From positions 1-55,466 of the forward strand of contig CADCVQ010000119.1 of the NCBI GenBank assembly GCA_902806175.1: a stretch of 55,466 nt of DNA. The letters run 5' to 3'. A program made the translations under genes and the position numbers. The DNA comes from an uncultured Solirubrobacteraceae bacterium (GTDB lineage: Bacteria > Actinomycetota > Thermoleophilia > Solirubrobacterales > Solirubrobacteraceae). The notes under the pieces were generated by a model that was given only the letters and a program-made list of their open reading frames with translations, was not told where the DNA came from and did no database searches. Numbering within the stretch: position 1 is the first letter of the stretch; each line of letters opens with the position of its first letter. Shown here in pieces: positions 15,531 through 24,213 of the stretch.

Positions 15531-16859
15531 TCAGGCGAGCGTGCCGCGGCGCTTGGTCTTGTAGCGGTTGACGACGTTCTCGCAGCCGCGCAGCGTCGGG
15601 CGCTTGTTACCGGTGAAGACCGTGTCGTAGCCCGGCCCGCAATCGATGAAGCCGCGGCCGTTGGTCAGCGCGTGGACGATGTCGTTGCCGGCGCCGCCGA
15701 AGACGCGGGTGCTGCCCTTGCCGCGGATGCGGATCTCGTCGGCGCCGGCCTCGCCGCGGATGACGTTGCGAAAGGCGCCGCCCTGCAGGTAGTCGTCGCC
15801 GGCGCCGCCGTAGATCCGGTTGTAGCCGCGGCCACCGTAGATCGTATCGTTGCCGAAGCCGCCGAACAGCGTGTCGACGGCGCGGTGGCCGCCCTCGGGC
15901 AGGTGGCGGTCGCCCCAGACGACGTCGTCGCCCCCGGCGCCGTCGAGGCGGTCCGAGCCGCGGCCGCCGAGCAGGTTGTCGTTGCGCACGCCGCCGGTCC
16001 GCCGGCCGCCGCGGTCGGCGATGATCGCCTTGACGCCCTTGCTGGGATCGATCACGGGCTCGGCCTCGACGACGCGCTCGCAGTTGCGGATGCGGCCCTC
16101 GCGCAGGTCCTGCGCATTGGAGACGCCGCCGCGCATGTCGTAGGGGTTGATGACGATCGCGTCGTCGCCGGAACCGCAGTCGACGACGCCGCTGCCCGTT
16201 CCGTTGTTGACGTAGACGGTGTCGTCCCCGTCGCCGGCGGTGATGACGTCCGAGCCCGAGTCGGAATAGACGACGTCGGCACCGTTGCCGCTGTCGATCC
16301 TGTCGGCGCCGCCGCCGCCGTGGATCAGGTCGTCGCCGTCGCCGCTTGAGATCTCGTCCGGTGCGGCCTCACCGGCCAGGATGTCGTTGCCGGGGCCGCC
16401 GTCGAGGACGTCGGCGCCGTAGCCCGCGAAGAGCTGGTCGCCGCCGTTTCCGCCGTAGAGGAAGTCGCCGCCGGAGGCGCCCTTGAGGTGGTCGTCACCG
16501 TCGTTGCCGAAGACGTGGTCCGGGCCGGTTCCGCCGTCGAGGCGGTCGGGACCGGGGCCGCCGATCAGCCGGTCGGGACCCTCCATGCCGAGCAGCGCGC
16601 CACCGGACGCGCGCGTCACCGTCAGACGGTCGCCGCCCGGCAGCCCGATCAGCGACGGCAGCGGGGCGGACGGAATCTGGACGATCAGCGGCGCGTTGGG
16701 CAGCCCGGGGACCGAGACGATGTTGGAGATCGGCGGCAGGCCCGAGACGAGCGGGCTGGTGGGGAGCTCCAGGGCCGCCTGGGCGGGTGTCGCAACGGTG
16801 AGCGCGAGGGCGGATGCGAGCCCTGCGCGGCGGAGAAGTCGTGGGAGAGCCGGTGCCAT
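15531..16859 (-). CDS. Secreted RTX (calcium-binding nonapeptide repeat) protein
   Basis: A 442-residue secreted protein. The signal peptide is [18 protein letters not shown]. From about residue 90 there are many glycine/aspartate nonapeptides of the form GGxGxDxhx, such as [15 protein letters not shown] and [11 protein letters not shown], in two blocks separated by a non-repeat insert around residues 215-265 ([20 protein letters not shown]). Such repeats bind calcium and fold as a parallel beta-roll outside the cell. No enzymatic domain is present, so a structural or surface role is likely. ATG 16859 is chosen because the signal peptide starts there. Confidence 0.88.
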   Translation of the reverse strand: MAPALPRLLRRAGLASALALTVATPAQAALELPTSPLVSGLPPISNIVSVPGLPNAPLIVQIPSAPLPSLIGLPGGDRLTVTRASGGALLGMEGPDRLIGGPGPDRLDGGTGPDHVFGNDGDDHLKGASGGDFLYGGNGGDQLFAGYGADVLDGGPGNDILAGEAAPDEISSGDGDDLIHGGGGADRIDSGNGADVVYSDSGSDVITAGDGDDTVYVNNGTGSGVVDCGSGDDAIVINPYDMRGGVSNAQDLREGRIRNCERVVEAEPVIDPSKGVKAIIADRGGRRTGGVRNDNLLGGRGSDRLDGAGGDDVVWGDRHLPEGGHRAVDTLFGGFGNDTIYGGRGYNRIYGGAGDDYLQGGAFRNVIRGEAGADEIRIRGKGSTRVFGGAGNDIVHALTNGRGFIDCGPGYDTVFTGNKRPTLRGCENVVNRYKTKRRGTLA

Positions 16860-16998
16860 GTTGAGGTCATCGGCGTATGGGACGGATGTCGAGCGCGCCG
16901 GCGACCGGGGCGGACCGATGATCGACGTGCCGCCGTGCCAGGTTCTCAGTCGGCCGCGCGCGTTCATCTGGCAGAATGGATGGCAGGAAGGCTCCGGC

Positions 16999-17049
16999 GA
17001 GTGCGACGCCGGTGTGAAAGACACCCCCGTGGAGTGCGACCGCCGGGGG
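16999..17049 (+). promoter_or_regulatory. Direct repeats and hairpin before the thiolase gene
   Basis: GAGTGCGACGCCGG (from about 16999) and GAGTGCGACCGCCGG (from about 17032) are near-identical direct repeats 33 nt apart. A 6-bp hairpin (CCCCCG 17024-17029, CGGGGG 17044-17049) overlaps the second. They lie between the likely promoter and the AGAGGAG ribosome site of the thiolase gene, and could be a regulator site. The function is unproven. Confidence 0.35.
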
Positions 17050-17078
17050 CACAACCGACCAAGCCAGAGGAGCATCAC

Positions 17079-18245
17079 ATGCCTGAAGCAGTGATCGTGG
17101 ACGCCGTCCGCACCCCGATCGGCCGCGCGTTCAAGGGCTCACTCGTGGGCGTTCGCGCCGACGAGCTCGCCGCCACTCCGCTGCGCGCCCTCATCGAGCG
17201 CAACCCCGGCGTCGACTTCGCCCAGACCAACGACGTGATGATGGGCGCCGCGTCCGCCGTCGGCGAGCAGGCCTACAACATCGGCCGCAACGCGTCGCTG
17301 ATCGCCGGCATCGACCACCACGTCCCCGCCTGCACCGTCAACCGCTTCTGCGCCTCTTCGCTGCAGACGCTGCGCATGGCCTTCCACGCGATCCGCTCCG
17401 GCGAGGGCGACCAGTACATCGCGGCGGGCGTCGAGGCCGTCTCGCGCGCCGGACTGGGCGCGGGCATCCCCGACGAGGCCAAGCACCCGCAGCTGGATGG
17501 CTCCGCCGGCTCGGCCTACGACGTCTACATCCCGATGGGCCTGACGGCCGAGAAGGTCGCCGTGCGCTGCAAGGTCTCGCGCGAGGCGCAGGACGAGTGG
17601 GCGCTGGTCTCACAGACGCGCGCCGTCGGCGCGCAGGAGTCCGGCCACTTCGACAAGGAGATCGTCGCGATCGCGCTGCCCGACGGCGGAGGAGAGCTGA
17701 CCAAGGACGACGGCCCGCGGCCGAACACGACGCTCGAGAAGCTCGCCGCGCTCAACCCCGTCTTCGACCCCGAGAACGGGACCGTCACCGCCGGCAACGC
17801 CTGCCCGCTCAACGACGGCGCCGCGGCAGTGCTCGTCATGTCCGCCGAGAAGGCCGAGTCGCTGGGCGTCAAGCCGCGCGCGCGGATCGTCGCCTCGACC
17901 GTCGCGGCCGTGCGTCCGGAGGTCATGGGCCTCGGCCCGATCCCGGCGATCCAAGCGCTGCTCGAGCAGACCGGCATGTCGATCGACGACATCGACATCG
18001 TCGAGATCAACGAGGCGTTCGCCGCGCAGATCGTGCCCTGCCGCGAGGAGCTCGGGATCGACGAGGACAAGCTCAACCCGTTCGGCGGGGCGATCGCGCT
18101 CGGTCACCCGTTCGGGATGACCGGCGCGCGGATCATGACGACGCTGCTCAACGGCCTCGACGCGGTCGACGGCCGCTACGGGATCGAGTCGATGTGCGTC
18201 GCCGGCGGCATGGGCCAAGCGATGCTCGTCGAGCGCTTGGCCTAG
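17079..18245 (+). CDS. Acetyl-CoA acyltransferase (thiolase)
   Basis: A 388-residue thiolase, catalysing the reversible thiolytic cleavage or condensation of 3-ketoacyl-CoA in fatty acid oxidation. All key elements are visible: [14 protein letters not shown] at the N-terminus, the nucleophilic cysteine in [11 protein letters not shown] (about residue 91), the conserved EINEAFAAQ, the [16 protein letters not shown] histidine loop, and the second cysteine in CVAGGMGQA. The ATG at 17079 has an AGAGGAG ribosome site. The stop codon shares the CTAG tetranucleotide with the convergent deacetylase gene. Confidence 0.95.
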   Translation: MPEAVIVDAVRTPIGRAFKGSLVGVRADELAATPLRALIERNPGVDFAQTNDVMMGAASAVGEQAYNIGRNASLIAGIDHHVPACTVNRFCASSLQTLRMAFHAIRSGEGDQYIAAGVEAVSRAGLGAGIPDEAKHPQLDGSAGSAYDVYIPMGLTAEKVAVRCKVSREAQDEWALVSQTRAVGAQESGHFDKEIVAIALPDGGGELTKDDGPRPNTTLEKLAALNPVFDPENGTVTAGNACPLNDGAAAVLVMSAEKAESLGVKPRARIVASTVAAVRPEVMGLGPIPAIQALLEQTGMSIDDIDIVEINEAFAAQIVPCREELGIDEDKLNPFGGAIALGHPFGMTGARIMTTLLNGLDAVDGRYGIESMCVAGGMGQAMLVERLA

Positions 18246-19072
18246 CTGGTCGTCGCTGCCCGGCTGCGCAGCTCGCGCAGCCGGCGTAGCAGCCCGTCGC
18301 CGCTCGTGCCGCCGCTGACCTGCACGCGCGCGAGCTCGTACGGGGCGTCCGGCCGGGCGAAGCCGCGCCGGACCGTCGTCGCCGCCAGGTACCCCGCCCG
18401 CCTGACCGCGGCGACGACGCGCGCGTCGTAACGACCCGCCGGATAGGCGAAGAAGTTCGCGCTCACACCCAAGCGCCGCCGCAGTTCGGCGCGGGCGCCC
18501 GCGGTCTCCTCGGCGAGCTCGGCATCGGCGAGCCGCGTCAGGTCGGGATGCGTGCGCGAGTGTCCGTCGATCTGCCAGCCGGCGTCGACGAGGCGCCGGA
18601 CGGCGTCCTCGCCGCCGAGGTCGTCGATCCAGTCCAGCGCGAGGTTCAGCACGCCCGGCCAGCGCTCGCGGCGCAGCAGCGGCAGCGCGATCCGCACCTG
18701 GCTTTCGTAGCCGTCGTCGAAGGAGAGCACGACCGGCCTGCGGGGCAGCTTCGCGCGGCCCTGCCAGGCATCCCACACGCGCTGCAGCGTGACGGCGCTG
18801 TAGCCGGCGCGGCGCAGCGCCCGGATGTGCGCGGAGAACGCGCGCGGCGCGACGAACAGCGACGGCAGGCGCGCGCCGGCGGGCGCCGTGCGGATCGCGT
18901 GGTACATGAGGATCGGGACCGGCTCGCGGCCCGGGCGAGCGACGACAGGGCTCGCGGCGCTCGCGCCGGCGCCGTCGTGCTCATCCGCAGGCGCGACGGC
19001 GAGCAGAGCCAGCAGCACCGCAGCGACGAAGCCCGCGAGCGGCAGCAGGCGCAGCGCGGGCTTGCCATCCAT
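18242..19072 (-). CDS. Polysaccharide deacetylase-family protein
   Basis: A 276-residue exported enzyme of the NodB-type carbohydrate esterase 4 family, which removes acetyl groups from cell-wall or secreted polysaccharides. An N-terminal signal/anchor (PLAGFVAAVLLALLAVAPAD) is followed by VPILMYHAIR, the first metal motif SFDDGYES, the second motif HSRTHPDL and the ANFFAYPAGRYD arginine/aspartate region, all in normal order. The ATG at 19072 lies 6 nt after a TAGCGT -10 box (19079-19084, minus strand), so the message is probably leaderless. It ends against the thiolase gene with a 4-nt overlap. Confidence 0.92.
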   Translation of the reverse strand: MDGKPALRLLPLAGFVAAVLLALLAVAPADEHDGAGASAASPVVARPGREPVPILMYHAIRTAPAGARLPSLFVAPRAFSAHIRALRRAGYSAVTLQRVWDAWQGRAKLPRRPVVLSFDDGYESQVRIALPLLRRERWPGVLNLALDWIDDLGGEDAVRRLVDAGWQIDGHSRTHPDLTRLADAELAEETAGARAELRRRLGVSANFFAYPAGRYDARVVAAVRRAGYLAATTVRRGFARPDAPYELARVQVSGGTSGDGLLRRLRELRSRAATTS

Positions 19073-19119
19073 GCCGCCACGCTAGCGAGGGGCGCCCGAC
19101 GGCGCGCCCCTTCGCGACG

Positions 19120-19650
19120 TCACCGCCCTCGCCGAACGCCCGTGAGCTTCAGCTTGTAGGCGAGCGTCGTCGTCACGGCGTCGGGGCTCGAGCCCGCCAC
19201 CGTGCCGGTGCCGCGGACCTTGCGGTACGCGGCGGTGCCGCCCGTGACCTTCAGCGTGCCCTGGTAGGTGACACCGGTGATCTGGTAGGCCGCCGACAGG
19301 CTCGTCACGAAGCTGATGGTGAACGTGCCGTTGATCGTCCCGCGGTCGAAGAACAGCTTGAACGGCCCGCTGAAGCTGCCGGTCGTCAGCGACGTGCGCG
19401 TCGTCACCGACGAGTCCTGCTGCACGCCGGTCCCGAAGGGCCTGGAGCACGTCGCCGTGCCGAAGTTCGCGGCCGTCGGCGCGGGCTGTCTGATCGTTGC
19501 GAACAACGTCAGTGCGCACGAGATGTCGGTCGTCTTCTTCGCCTTCTTCTTCGCCGCCGCCGGGGTGACCGGTGTGGCCACCCCGGCTGTCGCGACGATG
19601 CTTGACAGGCCCGCGATCAACGCCCTGCGCGTAGGAGTACTCAGGCGCAC
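19120..19650 (-). CDS. Secreted beta-rich protein (dirigent/AOC-barrel-like)
   Basis: A 176-residue exported protein. The signal sequence starts TPTRRALIAGLSSIVATAGV and ends at PAAA, with twin arginines that could direct Tat export. The mature part consists of alternating strands rich in Thr, Gly and Ser; the segment VTYQGTLKVTGGTAAYRKVR then GTGTV resembles the repeated signature of dirigent/allene-oxide-cyclase-type barrels. I infer a small secreted barrel, perhaps binding hydrophobic ligands, with no firm function. GTG at 19650 was chosen for signal-peptide position; longer frames have no support. Confidence 0.65.
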   Translation of the reverse strand: MRLSTPTRRALIAGLSSIVATAGVATPVTPAAAKKKAKKTTDISCALTLFATIRQPAPTAANFGTATCSRPFGTGVQQDSSVTTRTSLTTGSFSGPFKLFFDRGTINGTFTISFVTSLSAAYQITGVTYQGTLKVTGGTAAYRKVRGTGTVAGSSPDAVTTTLAYKLKLTGVRRGR

Positions 19651-19760
19651 GTCCCCACATCCTTCCCCTCGACTTGAACCGCCGCCCCGATCCTGTCGCG
19701 ACGCCGTGTGGCAGTCAAGGTGCCGTGTCGACGGCGAGCAGGCGCGCGCCCGCCGGCGCT

Positions 19761-20432
19761 TCAGGCCTCGTCTCCCACGCGGTCGACCTTGCGATGGAAG
19801 CGCTCGCCGGTCTTGCCGCCGAGGACCGCCGCGCCGAGCGTCACGACGATCGACGCGACCAGCGCGATCACGCCACCGGACGTCAGCGTTCCGCTGTCGA
19901 CCGGCAGGCGGGGGAGGTTCAGCGCGTCGAGCACGTTGTACTTCGAGCCGCCGATCGCGGCCAGCACGGCGACGATGACTGCGGCGATGATGCCCCACAG
20001 CCAGACGCCGACACCCTGGCGGGCGCCGTCGAAGCGCGCCATCCGCCCAGCGGCGTAGCCGCCGAAGAAGTACGCGATCGCGAGCACGAGCAGCAGCGCG
20101 ATGCCGCTTGCCAGACCGATCGTCTCGGCCTCCGCGCCGCTGACGTCGTTGCCGACCTCGTTGAGCGCGAGCGCCGCTCCGGCGGCGCCGAGGATGCCCG
20201 CGAGGATCGCCGTCAACCCGGCGGCCGCAAGCCAGCCGACGAGCGTCGACAGCCAAGAGATGCCGCCGAACTCCTCGTGCTGGCGCTCGCGTCTCGTCGC
20301 CCTCGCCGTCGTGCGACGGCGGTCGATGCGCTCGTCGAGCTCGCGCTCGTCGCGCACGCTGTCACCGTCGTCGCGCTGACGAAGGCTTGTGGCGCCGGCG
20401 GAATCGCCGACGCCACGATGCCCACGGGCCAT
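19761..20432 (-). CDS. Four-helix membrane protein, coupled to PRC/DUF2382 gene
   Basis: A 223-residue protein. The first 75 residues are charged and probably cytosolic (DDGDSVRDERELDERIDRRR). Four hydrophobic helices follow (for example WLAAAGLTAILAGILGAAG and GLASGIALLLVLAIAYFFGG, the latter ending in GGYAAGRMARFDGARQGVGV, seen in TIGR04086-like membrane proteins), and a basic tail ends in FHRKVDRVGDEA. The ATG at 20432 begins 2 nt after the stop of the DUF2382 gene, so translation is coupled. The role is unknown; the context suggests an envelope or stress response. Confidence 0.72.
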   Translation of the reverse strand: MARGHRGVGDSAGATSLRQRDDGDSVRDERELDERIDRRRTTARATRRERQHEEFGGISWLSTLVGWLAAAGLTAILAGILGAAGAALALNEVGNDVSGAEAETIGLASGIALLLVLAIAYFFGGYAAGRMARFDGARQGVGVWLWGIIAAVIVAVLAAIGGSKYNVLDALNLPRLPVDSGTLTSGGVIALVASIVVTLGAAVLGGKTGERFHRKVDRVGDEA

Positions 20433-20434
20433 GG

Positions 20435-21178
20435 CTAACGCCCGCCCTCGGTGTCGATCTGCTCCTTGCGGACCTCCTCGGAGACCTCGCGCTCCTCGGC
20501 GATCGTCTCCTTGTCGAGGCGCACGCGCTCCTTGGGGACGACGCGCTTCTCCACGACCGGCTCCTCGGCGTAGAGCGTGACCTCGTGCTCCTCCTCGGAG
20601 ATCGCGGGGCCGTCCATCGCGTCGCCGACGTTGGCGTCGGTGATCGGCTCGCGCTCGATGCGAACCTCCTCGCGCTGCACCGGCACGCTCGTCTGGACCT
20701 GCTCGGTCGTGACGAACTTGCGCAGCCGCGCGCGGCCGGTCTCGACCTGCGCCTTGCCGACGCGCAGCTCCTCCTCCGAACGCGTCATCGCCTGGTCGGT
20801 GTTCGGGCCCGGCGTGTCGTGACCGACCGTGCCGGTCTCGTAGTCGCGGTCGTAGTCGAAGTCGCCGAACTCCAGCGAGTAGTGCTCGTAGAGGCGGCGC
20901 TCCTCCTCGGGCGACAGCTCGCCGTCGGCGTCGACGTTCGGCGCGTCCTTGACCAGGCTCTTGTCGTAGGGCACGCGCAGGCCGTCCTCGCTGCGGCTGG
21001 CCTCGCGCATCGGCACGAAGCTGACGTTGTTGCCGAACATGCCGGTCTTGACGGCGATCCACTCGGGGGCGCCCGAGGCGCGGTCCATGTAGATGTCGGC
21101 GATCTCGCCGATCTTGCCGCCGTCGTTGTCATACAGCGTCTGGCCGTGCATGGTCTGGATGTCCTGTGTCGTGTTCAT
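20435..21178 (-). CDS. PRC-barrel and DUF2382 domain protein (copy 1)
   Basis: A 247-residue soluble protein. Residues about 8-80 are a PRC barrel (GQTLYDNDGGKIGEIADIYM ... GAPEWIAVKTGMFG), a small RNA- or protein-binding fold. Residues about 130-240 are DUF2382, highly charged (VPVQREEVRIEREPI, EEEHEVTLYAEEPVVEKRVV, VRKEQIDTE). DUF2382 proteins are linked to stress tolerance in some bacteria but have no firm biochemical function. ATG 21178 has a strong AAGGAGGAAG ribosome site. The 22104-23006 gene is a paralogue, indicating local duplication. Confidence 0.88.
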   Translation of the reverse strand: MNTTQDIQTMHGQTLYDNDGGKIGEIADIYMDRASGAPEWIAVKTGMFGNNVSFVPMREASRSEDGLRVPYDKSLVKDAPNVDADGELSPEEERRLYEHYSLEFGDFDYDRDYETGTVGHDTPGPNTDQAMTRSEEELRVGKAQVETGRARLRKFVTTEQVQTSVPVQREEVRIEREPITDANVGDAMDGPAISEEEHEVTLYAEEPVVEKRVVPKERVRLDKETIAEEREVSEEVRKEQIDTEGGR

Positions 21179-21480
21179 CTGCTCTTCCTCCTTGATGTGG
21201 ATTGACTGGTGCATCGATGCGTCCGTACCGGCGGGTTTTCCGATCCGGTGGCACCGGATCCGCGTGCGGCCGGATATACGAGTGGCCCGTCCTGCGGGTC
21301 CGCCGAGGACGGACGACTCGCGGTCCGTCTCGTAACGGGCCGCCGAAAACCCGGGATGCCGGCGCCGGCTGGCAAGGACGCAGGACCGAAGGTGTGGCTC
21401 TGCCACATCGACTGTCCGAGGACGCCGCCAGGCGGTGATCGGCTCCCGGGATTTCGGGTGGACTGTTATGAGACGGGCCA
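21179..21480. promoter_or_regulatory. Intergenic region with palindromes
   Basis: No gene is supported. A perfect palindrome, GATCCGGTG-G-CACCGGATC (21242-21260), lies about 65 nt upstream of the PRC/DUF2382 start and may be an operator. CGGGTTTTC (about 21232-21240) is repeated in inverse as GAAAACCCG (about 21346-21354), and TACGAG/CTCGTA and GGCCCGT/ACGGGCC pairs lie between them, so the region can form alternative folds. Confidence 0.4.
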
Positions 21481-22104
21481 CTAGGAGCCGCGCGCGACGT
21501 TCGTGGCGTTCACGAACGCGCCCTGCTGCTCGACGACCTGTGCGTCGGCCTGCTCGAGGCGAAGCGTTCGGCCCGCGTCCTCGGGAGCCGGGCGCAGCTC
21601 GCCTTCGAGGTTCACACGGTCGCCGGCGGCCGGCCGGAAGTCGGCCGCCGTCTCGTTCTCGCCGACGTCGCCACCGAACTCGACGTACACGCGGTCCTGC
21701 TCGGAGGTGCCGACGAAGAAGCCCTCGTCCTCGACCACCGAGAGCACCTCGAGGTCGCGGCCGGTGACCTGCTCGCCGACGGCGCTGCCGAACGTCGCGG
21801 CGCTGGCGCCCAGCAGCGACTGCTTGCCGGCGCCGACCAGGCTGCCCTGGCCCGCGCCACCTGCCGCGGCTGCGCCGTTGCCGGCACCGCTCGTCGCGCC
21901 ACTCTGCCCGGCCGGGGTCGCGGCCGCCGGTGCGGCCTTCTTGTCGTCACCGCCGCTGAGCAGCGCGATCAGCACGCCGATCACGAGCAGCAGCAGGAGC
22001 GCGAGCAGCAGCCACTTCAGCCAGCCGCCCTTGCCCGTGCCCTTGGTCGCGCCGCGATCGCCGATGCTGCGCGCGCCGACCTGATCTGGCCGTGAGGTCG
22101 CCAT
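21481..22104 (-). CDS. Membrane-anchored protein, predicted beta-rich extracellular domain
   Basis: A 207-residue protein with a basic N-terminus, one transmembrane helix (GGWLKWLLLALLLLLVIGVLI region, about residues 27-50), a long Gly/Ala-rich linker and a C-terminal beta-rich domain (VLSVVEDEGFFVGTSEQDRV, then DRVNLEGELRPAPED) that looks like an OB-type fold. The function is unknown. Its ATG overlaps the TGA of the PRC/DUF2382 gene upstream (TGATG), so the pair is translationally coupled and probably works together. Confidence 0.75.
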   Translation of the reverse strand: MATSRPDQVGARSIGDRGATKGTGKGGWLKWLLLALLLLLVIGVLIALLSGGDDKKAAPAAATPAGQSGATSGAGNGAAAAGGAGQGSLVGAGKQSLLGASAATFGSAVGEQVTGRDLEVLSVVEDEGFFVGTSEQDRVYVEFGGDVGENETAADFRPAAGDRVNLEGELRPAPEDAGRTLRLEQADAQVVEQQGAFVNATNVARGS

Positions 22105-23006
22105 CAGCGCGTCCTCGACTCGTCGACGCCCTGGACCTCGATCTGCTCCTTGCGGATCTCGTCGGTCACCGTCTGCTCGTCGGTCACGACCTCCTTGCCC
22201 ATGCGCACCCGCTCCTTGGGCACGACGCGCTTCTCGACGACGGGCTCCTCCTCGTAGAGCACGACCTCGTGCTCCTCCTCGGAGATCGGCGGGCCGTCCA
22301 TCGCCTCGCCGACATCGGCGTCGGTGACCGGCTCGCGCTCGACGCGGACCTCCTCGCGCTGCACCGGCACCGTCGTCTGCACGTGCTCGGTGACGACGTA
22401 CTTGCGCAGCCGCGCGCGGCCGACCGGGGCGGCAGCCTTCCCGACGTGCAGCTCCTCCTCGGAGCGCGTCATCGCGTCGTCGGTCGTCGGGCCGCTCACG
22501 TCGTGGCCGACGGGCTCTCGCGGCGGCGGCGGTGCCTGCTGCACGGGCGCGGGGGGCGGCGGTGCCTGCTGCACGGGCGCGGGGGGCGGCGGCGCCGGCG
22601 GCGGTGCCTGCGCTACCGGCGCGACCTGCTCGACCGGCACCTCGATCGCGTCGTCCTCGTACTCGGGCAGGCCGCTGCCCGAGCGCGACCCGCCGTACAC
22701 GAGGCCGTAGTGGTCATAGAGCTGCTCTTCCTCGCTCTGGCTGAGCTCGCCCTCGGGCTTGGCCGTCGGCGCGGACTTGATCGTCGCCTTGTCGTACGGG
22801 ACGCGGACGCCCTGTCCATGACGTTCGGCCTCGGCCAGCGGCACGAAGCTCACGCCGCCGAACGCGCCGGTGCTGACCGCCAGCCACTCGGGCTCGTCGG
22901 TCTCGGCGTCGAGGTAGATGTCCTTGATCGTGCCGACCTTGTCGAGGTCGGCGCCGGTGAGATCCTGGCCGATCCAGTTCTCGACCTCTTGGATGCTGTG
23001 TCGCAT
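22104..23006 (-). CDS. PRC-barrel and DUF2382 domain protein (copy 2)
   Basis: A 300-residue paralogue of the 20435-21178 protein. It has the N-terminal PRC barrel (GQDLTGADLDKVGTIKDIYL ... EPEWLAVSTGAFG) and the charged DUF2382 domain (VPVQREEVRVEREPV, EEEHEVVLYEEEPVVEKRVV). Between them is a proline-rich linker containing PPPAPVQQA twice, encoded by a near-perfect 31-nt tandem DNA repeat around 22530-22595, which can change length by slippage. The ATG is at 23006. A hairpin at 23049-23076 precedes it. Confidence 0.88.
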   Translation of the reverse strand: MRHSIQEVENWIGQDLTGADLDKVGTIKDIYLDAETDEPEWLAVSTGAFGGVSFVPLAEAERHGQGVRVPYDKATIKSAPTAKPEGELSQSEEEQLYDHYGLVYGGSRSGSGLPEYEDDAIEVPVEQVAPVAQAPPPAPPPPAPVQQAPPPPAPVQQAPPPPREPVGHDVSGPTTDDAMTRSEEELHVGKAAAPVGRARLRKYVVTEHVQTTVPVQREEVRVEREPVTDADVGEAMDGPPISEEEHEVVLYEEEPVVEKRVVPKERVRMGKEVVTDEQTVTDEIRKEQIEVQGVDESRTR

Positions 23007-23048
23007 GCGGTGGGCTCCTGGCTTGGTAGGGGGCTTGGCTGCGGTCGA

Positions 23049-23076
23049 CCGGGCCAGACGTCGATGTCCGGCCCGG
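23049..23076. promoter_or_regulatory. Hairpin upstream of PRC/DUF2382 copy 2
   Basis: CCGGGCC (23049-23055) and GGCCCGG (23070-23076) pair, with an inner GAC/GTC and a 6-nt loop. It may be the base of a terminator for the upstream gene or an operator for the downstream one; the sequence alone does not decide. Confidence 0.4.
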
Positions 23077-23125
23077 CCTCCGCATCCCCGCGGGCTGGTG
23101 GGAGGAGGGACGAGCCCGCGTGCGT

Positions 23126-23142
23126 CGGCGCCGGTGGCGCCG
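23126..23142 (-). terminator. Hairpin after the TM-helix-repeat gene
   Basis: A perfect 7-bp stem (CGGCGCC 23126-23132, GGCGCCG 23136-23142) with a 3-nt loop begins 7 nt beyond the stop codon at 23150 of the minus-strand gene, consistent with a terminator. Confidence 0.5.
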
Positions 23143-23149
23143 AGGTTCG

Positions 23150-23965
23150 CTAGTAGTTCGAGAACGCGCCGCCGGGCTGGCCCTGGACCTGCGTGCCCGA
23201 GCCGTTGCCCTGCACCTGCGACTTCGCGTTCTGGGCCTGCTCCTGCGCGCGCTCCTTGCCGGCCTGCATGTCGGCCTTCATCTGGCCCTTGTTGCGCTGG
23301 CCGGACTCATAGGCGCCCTGCAGCATCTGCGAGGCGACCTCGCGGCCACCGAGGCCGAAGGCCAGCGCGCCAGCGAGCGCGAGCATCCCCAGCAGCGCGG
23401 CGTAGGTGATCGTCACGATCTCCTCGGCGATCTTGAGCTGGTTGAGCACCATGAACAGGCCGATGGCGAGGATCAGGCCCGGCACGACGGCCGTCACCAC
23501 CTTGCCCGTCGGCGTGTCGCCCATGAGCTTCTGGACGACGCCCGCGACTGCGCCCGCAAGCGCTGCGGCGACGACGAAGATCAGGATCGCGACGATGATG
23601 TTCGGCAGGAACGCCTGCACCTGAGCGATGAACGTCGTCAGCGCCGCGATCTTCAGCGCGCCGATCGCGGCCGAGAGCGCAAACAGGAAGATGAACCAGT
23701 ACGCCGTCGCGCCGATCAGGTGCGATGGCTTGGCGCCGGGGCTGATGCGCTCGACGTATGAACCAGCCGGCGACTCATGAAGCTTCTTGTCGACGCCGAC
23801 CTTGTCGAGCGCCTTGTTGACGACGGTGCGCACCGCCTTGGCGATGATCCAGCCGATCAGCAGGATCACGAGGAAGCCGAGGATGTTCGGGATGAACCCG
23901 AAGAACGAGTCCAGTGCCTGCTGGACGCTGTCGCCGATCTTCACGGCGGCGATGGGAAACGACAT
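23150..23965 (-). CDS. TM-helix-repeat membrane protein (mechanosensitive-channel-like)
   Basis: A 271-residue membrane protein. Its repeated unit, a hydrophobic helix followed by a basic amphipathic part, appears twice: FIPNILGFLVILLIGWIIAK-AVRTVVNKALDKVG and FLPNIIVAILIFVVAAALAG. This matches the conserved TM-helix repeat (PF05552) of CmpX-type relatives of small-conductance mechanosensitive channels. The C-terminus is a long Gln-rich tail (QVQGNGSGTQVQGQPGGAF). A role in envelope tension or osmotic stress is family-based inference. ATG 23965 has GAGGAG upstream, at a somewhat long 10-nt spacing. Confidence 0.82.
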   Translation of the reverse strand: MSFPIAAVKIGDSVQQALDSFFGFIPNILGFLVILLIGWIIAKAVRTVVNKALDKVGVDKKLHESPAGSYVERISPGAKPSHLIGATAYWFIFLFALSAAIGALKIAALTTFIAQVQAFLPNIIVAILIFVVAAALAGAVAGVVQKLMGDTPTGKVVTAVVPGLILAIGLFMVLNQLKIAEEIVTITYAALLGMLALAGALAFGLGGREVASQMLQGAYESGQRNKGQMKADMQAGKERAQEQAQNAKSQVQGNGSGTQVQGQPGGAFSNY

Positions 23966-24213
23966 GCTTGCGCACTCCTCGGGGTTGAGAATCCGTGTTG
24001 CAACGCGGTTCCCACCGCCGGCAGCATCCGACACCTTCTGTCTAAGGTCTGTCCAGCTTATTCTCGGAATGCTCGGCAAGCGCGGCGCGCAGCCCCTCGC
24101 TTGCGACCTCGGGCGGTGGGTCGAGGTCGCGGTCGGTGAGCGGGCCGAAGCAACACCGCGCCGTCGTAGCCGCGCGGCGGCGGCGGACGGCGGGTATGGT
24201 CGCGACACGAGCC

